DNA from: Trileptium ribeirensis
Taxonomy: Eukaryota; Nematoda; Enoplea; Enoplida; Thoracostomopsidae
Reading direction: 5' to 3'
Assembly: GCA_030248225.1 (NCBI GenBank)
Contig: JASANE010003577.1
Coordinates: forward strand, 1-64,000
Length of the DNA stretch: 64,000 nt
In this document: in pieces, positions 23,001 through 35,000 of the stretch
Position numbering within the stretch: position 1 is the stretch's first letter
Layout of the letters: every line of letters starts with the position of its first letter
Program-made: the position numbers and the translations under genes
Notes under the pieces: generated by a model
What the model saw: the letters and a program-made list of their open reading frames with translations, nothing else
Database searches by the model: none
Told to the model about the DNA's origin: nothing

Positions 23001-24649
23001 AGACGTTGGTTTAATACAAAAATGGTGCATTTTTTAATTTAAAGACAAACGCTAGTTCTAAATTACAGCAGCACCGCGAAAGGTAGATTCCAAACTATTA
23101 GAAAAATTGATTTTCATTTAATAACACAAATATTCGGAAAAAATAAATCCAAACACATTGTTAAACCCTGTTTTTCAGCACCATCCCATATGATGGTGTT
23201 GCATATTAATGTATTTAATTTCAGCGCTGCGTGTATTTCTGATACACAATGCAATTTAAATTCGTAAGCTACATAGTGTTGTGTTACACTAACTTAGCTG
23301 TTCATGCATCACCTTTGCTTTTATCTTTTGACAGACCATGCATTATCTTCTTATTGCACTGTATTATCTGTTTATGCAGAATTGCATTGCCGAATCTTGT
23401 CATTGGAACACTTTAAAACCCCGACTACTACAGTTTGCTAGCCGTGCGCAAAAGGGACGCTATAAGATTTCCGTGTTCCCGCATATTTGTAACGTAAACT
23501 GACAATTTTCTTGTAACCTAGCCGGTAAAACATGATATTCCCAAGTGTATTATATGCAATATTATAAATCCGTTAACTGAGAATTCAGAAGTGCAAATTC
23601 GCCTAATGTACATGTTTGAAGGCAGAATAAATTAATGATGCCTTAAAATATACTACTGTAAGCAAAGCAAAGCCTGCGGTGACACCTGCCCATCCTTATA
23701 TAGATATTGACGCTAAAGGTGCGCTTTTAGCGACTTCTGGTTTAACATTTAATTTTTGTTTTGACGTGCGTCTTTTATGAAGATTAATGGGTTTGTCTAA
23801 GCAAACTGATACCAGTATTTTCAACCAGTGCAACTAGTTGAATTGGTCAGGTGCAACCAGATGTGTTTGGTGTAAACAGTTCGAGTCTAATTTTTTTACA
23901 TTTTGTGCTAAATATTTGAGTAGACTGTCCACAACAGCTGGGACATTATTAATTCTGACAATATATAATAGATGCTAAAGAATGTCTGCAGTCAAAATAC
24001 TTTATTTTTTGGCCTCGCAGAACCGTTCTCACGTATATCAATGTTACTGGTGCACAGTCTAAATTTACATCTACTATCAAAATTTAAGTCTCATAACAGT
24101 AGCTATTGAATTGATTTTGGTGTGAAAAGCAATTATCACCATTTTTCACTGAAAGGTGAAACTTGAATAAACTAAGAAAAATTCCACAAAGTAGCACATA
24201 TACTACAGAAATTTGCACCACATCAGATCTGCTCAGCCGTTTCCTCATCCAAGACTGCTGATTACATTGGTTTCATTCTAAAATGTAGATAATTAAACCA
24301 CCATTTATACCGAACGGTTTGTGAAATTTGTGGGTATATAAATATAAGTAACAGGACTTGTGTGCATTTGTTCAATATGAAAACTTATTCATACTTGATT
24401 TTATTTCACAGGAGAAAAAATACTTTACTGAACAAGATATATGTGGTGGTGTCAGTGTATGTAATGCTAAATAACATGTCACTGTGATCAGAATGAGTTT
24501 GCATAAACCTAACGTTTGTTACGTATATTTTAATATTAATTGGTAATAATCTAATATATCAACAGGTTGGCGTTTTGAGCTGATTGCTTTGCTTATACAA
24601 GTTCTACAGAATCTAAATGTAAAATACAGTTTGATATCAGTGTTTATTT
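20096..24649. other. Long AT-rich stretch without a recognisable gene
   Basis: I see no supported coding frame over more than 4 kb. A short C-rich segment lies at 20485-20570. No terminal inverted repeats or tandem arrays stood out on reading, but diverged elements could be hidden here. Confidence 0.35.
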
Positions 24650-24943
24650 CTACCAATTGCGTATATTTGTGTGGGTCATTCTGTTGTTCAGCAGCGCCTT
24701 GAAAAACGTGACAAATAATCCGATCATTGTAGAATTCGGTGTCCGCAAAAAAGCTAATTTTTATGAAGGATTACTATCAGAGATCACTTTGTATTCAATA
24801 CACAAATGTTTCTAGATATAGAATCAGCTTGACTAGTGCTCCAGGAAAACTTGGAACTCGCCAAAAATTGTTGTCACTTTTTGTCGAGGTCATATTGTCT
24901 GTCTCAGTCGACACCGTAGTTAGCTCAGTGTAATGCTGCATCA
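24650..24943 (-). repeat. Diverged LTR, 3' copy of a minus-strand Ty3/gypsy relic
   Basis: This segment and 26036-26325 are direct repeats. They share CAGCAGCGCC-TGAAAAACGTG-CAAAT, GATATAGAATC-GCTTGA, TTTGTCGAG and CTCAGT-TAATGC in the same order. On the minus strand the LTR starts TGATGCAGCATTACACTGAG, directly after a polypurine tract (AAAATGGGGGC). That is the junction expected at a 3' LTR. The outer edge is approximate. Confidence 0.72.
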
Positions 24944-24956
24944 GCCCCCATTTTGT
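24944..24956 (-). other. Polypurine tract of the Ty3/gypsy relic
   Basis: The minus strand reads AAAATGGGGGC immediately before the TG start of the 3' LTR. This is the expected place and composition for the plus-strand priming site of an LTR retrotransposon. Confidence 0.6.
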
Positions 24957-25499
24957 AGTTATTTTCCAGATCTTTAACTGAATCCTACAGTAACCGTGCT
25001 GTTGCAGCGATCACAGTTCACTCTGACTTGTGGGTTGGCGAAGAGTTGAAATGACTGCGGCCCGATGTTGTTCTCGATTTAGTTGTTGTATATTCGTCTA
25101 ACCAGAGATTGGCACCTCGGGTTGCTCGCAAAACGAATTTATGTTTGGAGCTGCCAACGCTGCGCGGGATGTATGACCGTTCACTGTTAGACTTGATTAT
25201 CGCTTATCGACCGGTTCCGAAGAATTTGTCGCCTTAATGTCGAGTAGAGTTTTTATGTTTACACCGTCAGCGCAAGCCACCAAGGCTAACCAGCGAATAT
25301 GACCCATAAGATGTTTATCCCGGCTGCTACGTTGTCAGAGGCGTTTCAAAGACTTCTAATGCTGGGTGTTACTGATCTGAGGCTAGGCTGCTGAAACTCT
25401 CGCTTAATCTGATTCAACAACACTGTATCCTTGCGACCAGCGTTGTTGGCTTCGACAGTCTTTGGACCCATCGTGATCAGCTCGAATGAATTTTGTGTT

Positions 25500-26030
25500 A
25501 AGCCTCGAAGCTGTGGTGCGTCAACTTATTTATGATCCAAACTTTCTTAGCAGTATCCAGGTCGGCAGGAACGTAAGACTACGAATTTGCTTGCTTCCGG
25601 TAGTGTTGAATCTCTGAATTTAGAAACTGTTGCAGGTTACCGATAAATTGCTTGTATGGCTTTTGCTTCCTGTCTTGGCGTTATTGAGGAACGGAGGTTT
25701 GCTGAGTCATTCTGATCTAGTTCATCGAGCACGTAAGCTATTTGTGAGTGTTCGATGGAAACGCTCGATGACCCCCAGATTGCAAATGATAAGCCGGACC
25801 GGACCGTAGTACCTTTGACTTCGCAGTACCCATGTAGATGTTCGGGAGCGGCTGGACCATGGTATAGTACCAACGTATCATGCCTATCTATTGAATAACC
25901 AGGATGTAACAACTACCATTCGAAACGCCATTGAACCAACCACGTAACTGATAGGATTGTAGAGCCGCGTCGTTAGCAGTCATGGTTGAGCTGCTTAAAG
26001 TCGCCGTCGAAGCACCATCATCTCGAATTC
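25500..26030 (-). pseudogene. Ty3/gypsy integrase fragments, frameshifted
   Basis: Read on the minus strand, the pieces follow the order of an integrase core and C-terminus. A GWFNGVSN segment matches the W-x-x-x-FGVP region. AYHLQSGG (25771-25793) corresponds to the YHPQSNG motif. GVIERFHRTL (25746-25775) is the classic motif carrying the catalytic Glu. YVPADLDTAKKVW (about 25537-25575) is typical of the C-terminal part. The pieces lie in different frames with stops between them, so the gene is dead. Reverse transcriptase, RNase H and gag are absent, implying a large internal deletion between the 5' LTR and integrase. Family identity is strong; no activity is possible. Confidence 0.8.
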
Positions 26031-26035
26031 ACCAA

Positions 26036-26325
26036 TTTGGAATTCGTAGGCTACTCTGTTGATCAGCAGCGCCATGAAAAACGTGGCAAATATTCCAGTT
26101 ATTGCAATATTCAGAGTTCATAAATAGGACGCCATATTGTTATGAAAGACTAACTACTCCCAGGGAGATAACTTTGTATGAACATAAAAATGTTCCAGAT
26201 ATAGAATCGGCTTGATCAGTGTTCCCGAAAAATTTGAAAATCGTTAAAATTGGCGACAATCTTTGTCGAGTTCGCATTGTATGTACCATACAATCGTTGT
26301 TTGTTCACTCAGTATAATGCATTTG
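26036..26325 (-). repeat. Diverged LTR, 5' copy of the Ty3/gypsy relic
   Basis: Direct-repeat partner of 24650-24943, differing at many positions, which makes the insertion old. On the minus strand the LTR end is followed by TTGGTGAATTCGAG, which resembles the TTGGTGACCCCGAC-type primer-binding region common downstream of 5' LTRs in invertebrate Ty3/gypsy elements. Confidence 0.68.
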
Positions 26326-28824
26326 TATTGACATAACAAAGATACTATTGAAAAATTAAATAGTAGTAGTCAAATTAAAGTGACCGATAGAGCAGCAGCA
26401 TCGCGGTATTTGTATCTCTGCACCGCAAAAGCACAACTAGAGACGTATATGATTGTTACAGTGTACTAGCAGCTGTTGACCTTTTTGTGGAGCTGTTCAA
26501 TGCAAGTGCTCGCCTCTGGTAGGTAGAGGCCCTCATGGGGACGAGGGCGTCATCAGGAAGGCTAGAGACCATCGCGGGAGGACGTCATGGGGTAGGTGGG
26601 TAGCCCCTCCCAGATGTTAGCAGATTTTACCCAACATTTTGCTAATTTTTGTTAATATTTTGCGGCGTCTACTGATTACGAGTTTATAAAAGCTGTGTTT
26701 AATACAAAAATGATGTATTTTCACTAATTTTGTGCACTAAAGAACCAAAAGTGGTTAGGAATGTATTCTGTATATATTTATTATTAACTCTAGGTAGGCA
26801 GTAATTATTTGGTTTTAGAAACATTCTCTCCCTGTTCTTGAAATTGAATGAATTTGTTCTGTCCGCCATCCTGCTGTTTTGTTTCCGCTCCACAGAATAC
26901 AACAACAGCATTATTGCGGAAACTGAAAGCTTGGTTTTTGCATCAAATATAATAGATAGTTAATGGGTTTCCCGTTTTTCAATTTAGAGTAGTTTATTCG
27001 GAGCAAAGCTCTACCGATTTTGTTAATGTGTTACACTTCATTTCATTATCGCCACTGTATAAGATTTTACGATCTGGTCTGTCGCCTTGAAGTGTCTTAG
27101 TATTTAATAGGTGACGTTGAGATTATCAAATATTTTTGTCTGCATAACTACAGTTTTAACGCTAAAGCTTTAAGATGGGAATATTTCACATAAAAAACGT
27201 TTTGTCACCGGATTTAATCCATGTGGTTGTACTTAATAAGCTAAAAGATTATCTGTCGCTTAGTTAGTACACTGGCAATCAGGCATATAAGATTGTGTAT
27301 GAAATTTTCAGATTTTCTTTCACTCACTGATATCATAAACAGTGAATAACCGCGGTTTTCTCAAGTTCGATATGAAATTGTAGGCATACAAGATAACAAA
27401 GGTTCAAACACATAGTTGTCCATAGCGAAGCTCAGAGATTACTCAAAGAAGGATCGGGCTCGCTCAAGCGTCGTACTTATTTTCGTGCCTCTGACTGCCC
27501 CTCAACCTCTCCCCCGCCGGGCGCCGAATGGTTGCGAAAATTCTGATATTGTCAAAAAATTGCGGAAAATTTGGAAAAAAATTGGGACAAATTAAGAAAT
27601 ATTGGCGAAAATTTTAGAAAAATGTAGCTAAGTGCTAAAGGCATGATTTGCAGGGTCAGTCGCAAATTCAAAAACAGCGTACACTAACGTCCATTAGTCG
27701 ATGTGTCTCGGTATCGTAATGGTTCCACAGTAGCTTGACGGACTCACTGAGAAAATAGAATATATAGAAATTTCTTTAGTTTTGCTATATATTTTAATAG
27801 AAACAAACTGTCAAGATTGTCCTTTTTAGGAAATATCAATACTAAATAATTTTTGAATTTTAATTATTTAATTATAAAGAGCTAAATAATAAGCCAGCCA
27901 CTGCTAGATGGTCAAGCTTATGTGCTGCGCACGACCTCAGTAAATTCAGGACACGCTCTCTCTCTGTAGGCCTAGATCCAATGACAGACATCTTATTTCA
28001 GCGAATGGCCAATAACTAAAGCATCAATTGTTTATGAATTATTCCGAACTTGCGGGATTAAAGCCATTGTGCGTTTCCACACAAAATTATGAAGGTTATG
28101 ATAGTTTAATCAAAAGTTGAAAGCTGTTAAATTTTATATCTCGAACTATTATAGGATTTATTATATCTTTAGCTTCGAAGAATCAAAGATTTCGCATTTC
28201 AGACTATGTTTGTTGTTAGATTTTATGTTCTGGGTAATGTAAAGTGATTTATTTGTTGAAGTTCGCATATGTATCACATTTGGATAATCTGGAAGTAAGA
28301 CAGTTCATGTTACTACAAATTTTTTTACCTCGATCATCAAACTTGATGGTTTAAAATAGTAAATCAACAAAGGCAATGCAAATAGTGTAGTGTGAGATTC
28401 TGCCTAAATATCACTGCAAGGCGAGACCCACGAGTCTTTAAGTTTATTTCTTTTTCTTTATTTTATATGATTAATTTTCAGCTTTACACTGACAATACCA
28501 CTACCTAAAATTGATGATTCACAGATGGAACTACAGCACGCAACAGCGCAGCATTGTCGTCATTTTCAAACATTAAAAATATCACATTTTGGTTTTGAAT
28601 AAAATTAAATCGAAAAGGTGTTCATAAGTATCCGACGGCCGTCGGCTCAGGGGATGTATATGGCTCGGTTGTGGAGGTCCTCATGGGTATAAGTCTGTGT
28701 GAGTATACGTTTGAAATTTTTTAGCAACTCTTTATTTTCCTAATTTCACTATATTTTTTTTACAATTTTCCACAATGTATACTTTCACAAGTTATTAGTT
28801 TTTGCGATTCTTTTTCGTATCGAC
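26326..28824. other. No recognisable gene
   Basis: Mostly AT-rich. A GC-rich patch at 26510-26610 contains GAGGCCCTCATGGGGACGAG. A C-rich then AAATTGG-rich segment lies at 27495-27620 and resembles segments at 34.7-34.9 and 50.0-50.2 kb in composition and layout. Neither has a readable gene. Confidence 0.4.
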
Positions 28825-28825
28825 C

Positions 28826-29240
28826 AGCCCGAATTTGGTGAATTTTGAAGATACAGAGCTGATTTTGGTATCAATCGATTCAGCTTGATGAGGGGGTCCA
28901 GAAAATACTAGTTTTACCCACATCCCTGAATTTTTTCGATTTCTTGAGGCCCCTTGGGGAAACCAAACACTTTTTCTTCGGAATATGGTCATGTTGGGTA
29001 CCACTCGACTTGGCCTGATGAGAAAAATACACTGTTGTGTATATCATTGAAATCTACGCCACCGTTAGAAATTTATGAGGGCCCAAGTAACCCTGAATCG
29101 CGAAAATAAAATGCAGGTTTTAGTAATTTTACAAATTGGGACCTCAAAAAATCGGAAAAAGGGGTGAGTATTAAAATGGGTATTTTACCAAAATCAGCTC
29201 TGTATCTTCAAAACTGACCAAATTCGGGTTGGGGGATAAT
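28826..29240. repeat. Inverted repeat, arms of about 48 bp
   Basis: The left arm (about 28826-28874) contains CCCGAATTTGGTGAATTTTG and AAGATACAGAGCTGATTTTG. The right arm (about 29188-29238) is its reverse complement with a few mismatches. About 310 bp separate the arms. A weaker internal copy of the TTGGTATCAATCGATTCAGC segment suggests older duplication. Open frames on the minus strand across it are not convincing. Confidence 0.7.
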
Positions 29241-30300
29241 GGAAAATAACTGTTTTTGCCCTTAAACATGTACGATAGTCGAATTTGGGATCACTGCTAT
29301 ATTGTTTTGCATTTGCAATGTAAATTACATGTAAACTTTGTTTTAATGTCATTTTTAGCGAAAGAGACCATAAAATTATCAGTTTGCGCTTAATAGGGGC
29401 GGACAAAACCGAATTGTTTGGCGTGCCCATTTTTGAATGGTGAGCGGATAGGGTAGTGGGCAGCGCAAAGTGTTTCAATAAGCATAGGCGGCAATAAAAT
29501 GCAGCATAAGCAACTATGTATAATCTGACAATAGACGAAAATACGAAAATAAAGTAAAGTTGTTATAATGAACCAGCGCGCTATTAGTACTGATGTAGCT
29601 TATATATAAGTTCATATTAGTTACGAATAAATAGCTTGGTGTAGTTTGTTGTGTAATACATGCTCATATTGTCAAATACATATTGATAATATGTATTATG
29701 CAAACTTCAATCAAATATCTTATACACCACCATCCTGTGGAATGGTTATAAAAAACATATTGTAAGTTGTATGTGTGGTATAGTGGCACGTCGCTTATCT
29801 TGTAGCCGCGTAGCTGTGGATTCCATTTGCCTTCATAGCTTTTGTTCATCGCTTTTGAAAATGTTTTTCACTTTTTTGCCAATTTCAGTATAATTTGAAA
29901 AGAAAATAGATAAACATTTACAATTCGGGCAGTACCGCTCGCTACCCTCATTAAACAACATCGCATCAATGGTAAGTTTTAAACAGTTATAGACATTCAT
30001 AACCACTTCATAAATCGTTACAGTAATGTACTACCAACACAAAGTTTTTTCCATTTCTATTTTAGCTTTATGGAATTTCTTCTTTGGTTCCACGAAGCTT
30101 GTAGTCTCTATATGACTAATAAATTTTCATTTTCGAGGCTTATTGATTTAATAAACCGTATTGGTTGAATCATGGAAACAAAATGTTCTAGCGGCCAAAT
30201 TGTTTCGCGCTGCAGCCTATGTTGGTATGTAGATACAGTATTGTTTACTGCTAGGTAAGACGATGCGTGTGTTATAAGGGTAAAGAATTTTGCTAATTTT
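29241..30300. other. No recognisable gene
   Basis: AT-rich sequence with short unassigned minus-strand frames only. Confidence 0.4.
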
Positions 30301-30307
30301 AAATCCA

Positions 30308-30490
30308 GCTATACTCAAAACTCCGGAAACGAACAGGCGAAAAATGTGGAAGGCGTTACGAAAATCGAGCCCTCTAGCCCGTGATTGTAAAACCATTGTG
30401 GAAACGAACAGGAAAAAATGCGGAAGTCGTTGCGAGGATTGAGCCGTCAAGCCCAGGATTGTAAAACCTCTGTCTTACTAATCGCCAACA
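30308..30490 (-). repeat. Two tandem copies of a tRNA-like repeat
   Basis: Two adjacent units of about 75 bp begin GGAAACGAACAGG and end with GATTGTAAAACC. On the minus strand each reads like the 3' half of a tRNA: GGTTTTACAATC, then a B-box (GGCTCAATCCTCG in one copy, GGCTCGATTTTCG in the other). The right-hand copy also has an A-box-like ATTAGTAAGACAGAGG. The array may be a partial SINE duplication or a dimeric SINE. Confidence 0.6.
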
Positions 30491-31154
30491 AACACCTATG
30501 GTTAACATTTTTACAAATGCTTTTTATCTCGTCCATGCATATTTATTAAGGCAAATAACAAAATGGACGTCACACCTACATCAAAATAATATTAGCAAAT
30601 TCCTTTCAATAACCAAACTTTGGTAAATTTTACGAGTTGGTAAGTTCAGATTACGTCCTCCACCCCGGACACTATATAAGATAAATCAGAGTGAATTCCG
30701 TGTATTCATTTTTTCAATAGTAACTCAGAGTTTTCGTGTCACTATTCAAGGTTTTATAATATAAATTCAAAATTTATTATGTTATCAAGTTATGTTATGC
30801 GATATATACTACGTAGTGTACTAATTTTAGCTTATATATATAATATGACTGTGCAAATAGTAACTGTCTTGATGCCGATATTTACTAGATACTTCGCACG
30901 CACAATTGAGGTTAATTAATTTCGGAGCCATATATGCAACGGGAAGTCTGTTATATTGTGATATATGTTTCTGTAGTTCTGTTCGTTAATATTTGTGAAC
31001 CTATTTTGTGTCCACTTTACCGTATAAATTCATCAATTAACAATTAATATCAATAGAATAAACGACATAGTAAACTCTTCAATCACTTTTCTTTGTGCCA
31101 TATTAATGTCGTACTGATTTTATATATTAGCGGCATCATTTGTTTTCTTGGAGC
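30491..31154. other. No recognisable gene
   Basis: AT-rich, nothing identifiable. Confidence 0.4.
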
Positions 31155-31240
31155 AGGCTCCAAATGTAAACATTTTGCGTGCCGGCGGGAGTTGAACACA
31201 CGCCTTCTGGCGGGAGCCCCATTGATGGCTTAGTTACAAC
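31155..31240 (-). repeat. tRNA-like segment (minus strand)
   Basis: The minus strand carries ACTAAGCCATCAATGGGGCT as an A-box-like region and GTGTTCAACTCCCGCC as a B-box, in tRNA-like spacing. It sits directly next to the start of the RTE-like insertion. It looks like a SINE head rather than a functional gene. Confidence 0.42.
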
Positions 31241-31253
31241 TAAAATAATTATT

Positions 31254-33415
31254 ACTAGCTGAGATACCGGGCGCCGCCCAGGCCTGGGAAAGCGTTGCAG
31301 CAGAGTACCCTGGCGAACTGATTAGCAGTATTTATGTCAGTTTTTTTTGCGTAGGTTATATTGAAGGTTCGAAATGTGCGAATTCTCCAAACTCAATGAA
31401 CTTAATAGACCACTTTGATCGGGGTTCATTCAGAAGAACGGAATAACTTTGGCTATCATCTGCAGTTAAGCCGTAAGTCGTTCTCATCACTGTGAACCAA
31501 TACCCGGCTTTCGTTCAGGCGATAGTATGGAGAACTTACATACAGACCATATCAACTCTGATTTCTTTTCAAGCACGCAACAATTACTACACACATTATC
31601 ACCTACGATGTTTTCGCTTCACAGGTGACAATTTTGCTCACTTTGATCGGGGTTCATTCAGAAGAACGGAATAACTTTGGCTATCATCTGCAGTTAAGCC
31701 GTGAGTCGTTCTCATCACTGTGAACCAATACCCGGCTTTCGTTCAGGCGATAGTATGGAGAACTTACATACAGACCATATCAACTCTGATTTCTTTTCAA
31801 GCACGCAACAATTACTACACACATTATCACCTACGATGTTTTCGCTTCACAGGTGACAATTTTGCTGCACAGGACTGTAAAAATGTTGTTTTTTAAATAT
31901 TGTCTTCTTTTTCGCACGTCCCGCCTTAAATATAATGTCGGAATGTTGTTCGCACGATATAATGTGAAATTCGGCATGCTCAACGAGTGCATTGATATTT
32001 AAAGTAGTGCTCTCAGATCAGCCAACTATGCGATGGATTTGTCGAAGGCAGTTTTGAACTGAAGTGCCAATGTCGAACCCACGTGTTCGCATCGACAGCA
32101 AGGACCGGACGCTATGCGCTTTCGGTGCAACGTAAAATAAGTTTTAGGCATTGGGCAAAACAATTAAAAAAGAAAAATGAAGTTGACACTTAGGTATACC
32201 CATGACTTATACAGTCAACTCGTGTACAGTCATCTACCTACTCATGATAAAGTGTTAGCCCAAATCTCCACCCAAAAAGTTCGTCCTGCATTTTGAAAAA
32301 ATAATATAAAAATATGTTGGACTGCGCCGTATAAACGATCGACGGACGTAGCATAAGGGAAAAAACTAAAAGAGAAAACGATTACGTGTGTGGACTATAA
32401 AAGCCAAAAAAATGAATGTCGATTGCCGTAATAATTATACGCATCCGTATATTTTGACTATACAGCATTCACATAAACCCCCCGTACAAACTGAATCTAT
32501 ACTACACTACTAATCATAAAGTGTTTAGCCACACAAAAGTACCTCCGGCGTCCTGAAAGTATGTAGAAAAATTCGTGTTGCAGTTGGTACTTCCATCCGG
32601 TAGCCACTACTACACCAAAAGGTGGTGAAACGTGAGCAGCGAACGATAAAGATAAAGCAAAGTGTTACCCATCTTATTCACATAGGACTGTACTCATTCT
32701 TTTCATTGCACTACACTATGGCATATCACGACCATAAAAAACAGATTAAGTAAAGAAAAAATATTATACGAAACAAAGTGACTCACATTGCCTCTGCATC
32801 GATGCCTGGCGGCAGAAGCCACAGTGGCTCGAGCCATTTCACCACCTCTTCGTCTTCTTGGCATTTTGTAAACTGAATTCGAAAATACTGCGCAAAATGT
32901 AAATGAATATGGAAGAGTGAACCGTTGCGTATTAAACATATGAGTGCGCGATTAAATAATTGCGTCATGGCATAATAATGATTGCGTGAAAGTTACGTTT
33001 ATGAGTGACAGTAAATAACTAAATAAATGCTACGCTAGAGGCTAATTAAAAAAACGCGTGCATAGCGGTGGAACAGAACACGGTTCTCTTGCTGAAGCGT
33101 CGCCTCTTATGTATATACAGATAGGCGCTGAAATAGAACATGGTCTTCAACTGAAGCATCGCCCACAGAACGACTGTGCTAGTGTAGACATCCAAAAGTG
33201 CACTAATTACTTAGTATTTAAGCTAATTCATAATAAGCTAACCCCCGAACTGTATTGTGGGTTTTAAATTTGTTTACAAACTAAGTTGGACTTTGCTGAT
33301 TCAGAATATATGTGGGTTGGGATGTATCTATAATTCTTTCGACAGAGTTGAATACAAACATTCAGACAAATAATAAACAGACGAAAATCCCTCTCCCCTT
33401 ATATATATAGATATA
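31254..33415 (+). mobile_element. RTE-like non-autonomous insertion (putative)
   Basis: The left boundary reads ACTAGCTGAGATACCGGGCG and the right end carries AATAAACAGACGAAAATCCC followed by CCCCTTATATATATAGATA. Many invertebrate non-autonomous elements with RTE-type tails begin ACTAGCTG and end in a CCTTATATATATAGAT tail, and that is the basis for this call. No reverse transcriptase is readable in the 2.16 kb between them, and there is no clear target duplication. The span could hold two unrelated insertions. Confidence 0.4.
31411..31866. repeat. Near-perfect 228-bp tandem duplication
   Basis: Bases 31411-31638 and 31639-31866 are head-to-tail copies. I found one difference by eye (AAGCCGTAAGTCG against AAGCCGTGAGTCG). 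Each copy begins CACTTTGATCGGGGTTCATT and ends GGTGACAATTTTGCT. The high identity stands out against the decayed surroundings. The 60-residue frame at 31492-31674 is fortuitous. Confidence 0.96.
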
Positions 33416-34173
33416 CAACAAAGTTATTTAGGCTTTAGGGTTAGGCTACAGCTTGAGCCATAACTTGGGCTTCGGCCACAACTCCTTAGTGGATAGTGTG
33501 ATTGACACGTTATAGGGCATAACTCGGCAACGGATGATCTGATTGAACCAAAAATGGCTTCTTTGAATTTGTCAATCTACGTGGTACCAAAGTTCACCAA
33601 ATTCAGATTTTTTTTCATTTTTTTGCCCAAGTGTCTCGTTTGATAAAACTGGACAATTTGGTCTAAAATTTTTTGTGAGTGTTACGGACGGAGAAAGTGT
33701 ATGTTTTCTAGGGTAACAGAATACGCTAAGTATAAATCTGCAGGAATTCTCGTTGTATCTGGACTACTCGAATTCCGTTTCCCCCTCAACTGCACTATAA
33801 CGATCACCCATTATATTCTAGCTCATGCGCCTTTCTAGATTGTTCAACTGAAAACATCATAACGAATGCTGCAGCTGTTGTTTAATTTACTCAAAGGATG
33901 CAGGAGCAGAGGAACAATTAATGTTGCTATTTCCTAGGTAAACTCAACGGTAAAAAAGCAATATTTAGCAGCAAATTTAACAGCGCTGAATAACGTAATT
34001 TGCTAATAGTCTCGTATCGCAGGTCGGTCGCCGCTTTTGCACGGCGATTCGACGACAACGTCCAAAACCAAAAATTGGACCTCGGTTGATTTTTAAGAAT
34101 TATAATAAAACCACGTTAAATCGGTTCAATCAGGACTACTGTTATACCACTGTCATGTAACTCATGGATAAAG
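33416..34173. other. No recognisable gene
   Basis: AT-rich DNA. ACCAAAGTTCACCAAATTCAG near 33590 resembles the arms of the inverted repeat at 28.8-29.2 kb, suggesting a scattered copy of that repeat. Confidence 0.4.
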
Positions 34174-34269
34174 ATGTATCGTACACAGTTAGACAAAATC
34201 CGAAAATGTATCGTACACAGTTAGACAAAATCCGAAAATGTATCGTACACAGTTAGACAAAATCCGAAA
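34174..34269. repeat. 32-bp tandem repeat, three perfect copies
   Basis: Copies at 34174-34205, 34206-34237 and 34238-34269 begin ATGTATCGTACACAG and end AATCCGAAA. A partial echo (CAATCCGAAAACAATG) follows at about 34286. The copies are identical by eye. Confidence 0.97.
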
Positions 34270-34655
34270 GCAATATCACAGTCGTCAATCCGAAAACAAT
34301 GCCACATCCTGACGGATGTGACAATAAACTGCGTGGTGATGTTGTTTTCTTCCACTAGCGTTTGTATTCATGATTTAATTGAAAATTCTAAAGTTAATCA
34401 TGATTGGTGATTGATGTTTACGATAGTGACAGTAGTTCGAATTTACTTTGATTGTGTCTCCAATCACCCAAAGATCGATAATTATGCGAACTATGAAGTT
34501 ATTTTTCCGATTCGAGGTATCTGGCTGTTGTGGCTTAAATCATTCATGGTAGTTTCGAGAATCCGAATTGCTTCTAAATTTTTTTGTATAAACATAATTT
34601 AATTTTTAGTAAAAGATGTAATATGCTTTTTAGCGTCACTTATTAGTAGTTTATA
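34270..34655. other. No recognisable gene
   Basis: AT-rich, with a 63-residue frame at 34411-34602 that has no recognisable motif. Confidence 0.4.
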
Positions 34656-35000
34656 CATATACGGGCGAGGCCCCAAGTCTCAGGTGGGATAGCGGATGCT
34701 TCGAGCACAAGTCTTCCCCAGGAAGGGATTAGCCAGCCGCATGGGGGAGGCTGTCGGGAAAATAAATTTTCGTAATGTTTTGGCATTCTAAATTGCGCAA
34801 TTTTTTCCTATTTTCCGACGAATTTTACCAATTTTCCCAATTTTTTGTCTATTTGAACCACAATTTTTTGCGTGCCTTTGGCGCGCAGTGGTGGTGTCTT
34901 CGGAGCCCCCGGGCGGGGTTGGCGACGCTCCGACGGAGCGGATATGTCCGAGCCTTACGGGGGAGATAATCCCCCTGCGAGCATGCATGAGTTTATCCAT
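34656..35000. repeat. GC-rich and AATTTTCC-rich interspersed repeat (putative)
   Basis: GC-rich ends (34660-34760 and 34875-34980) flank a T-rich middle made of variants of CAATTTTCCC. The segment around GCGCGCAGTGGTGGTGTCTTCGG resembles the minus strand of the 49.9-kb insertion (GACAGTGGTGGCGCCTC), so the two may be the same family. Overlapping open frames on both strands reflect composition and not genes. Confidence 0.4.
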
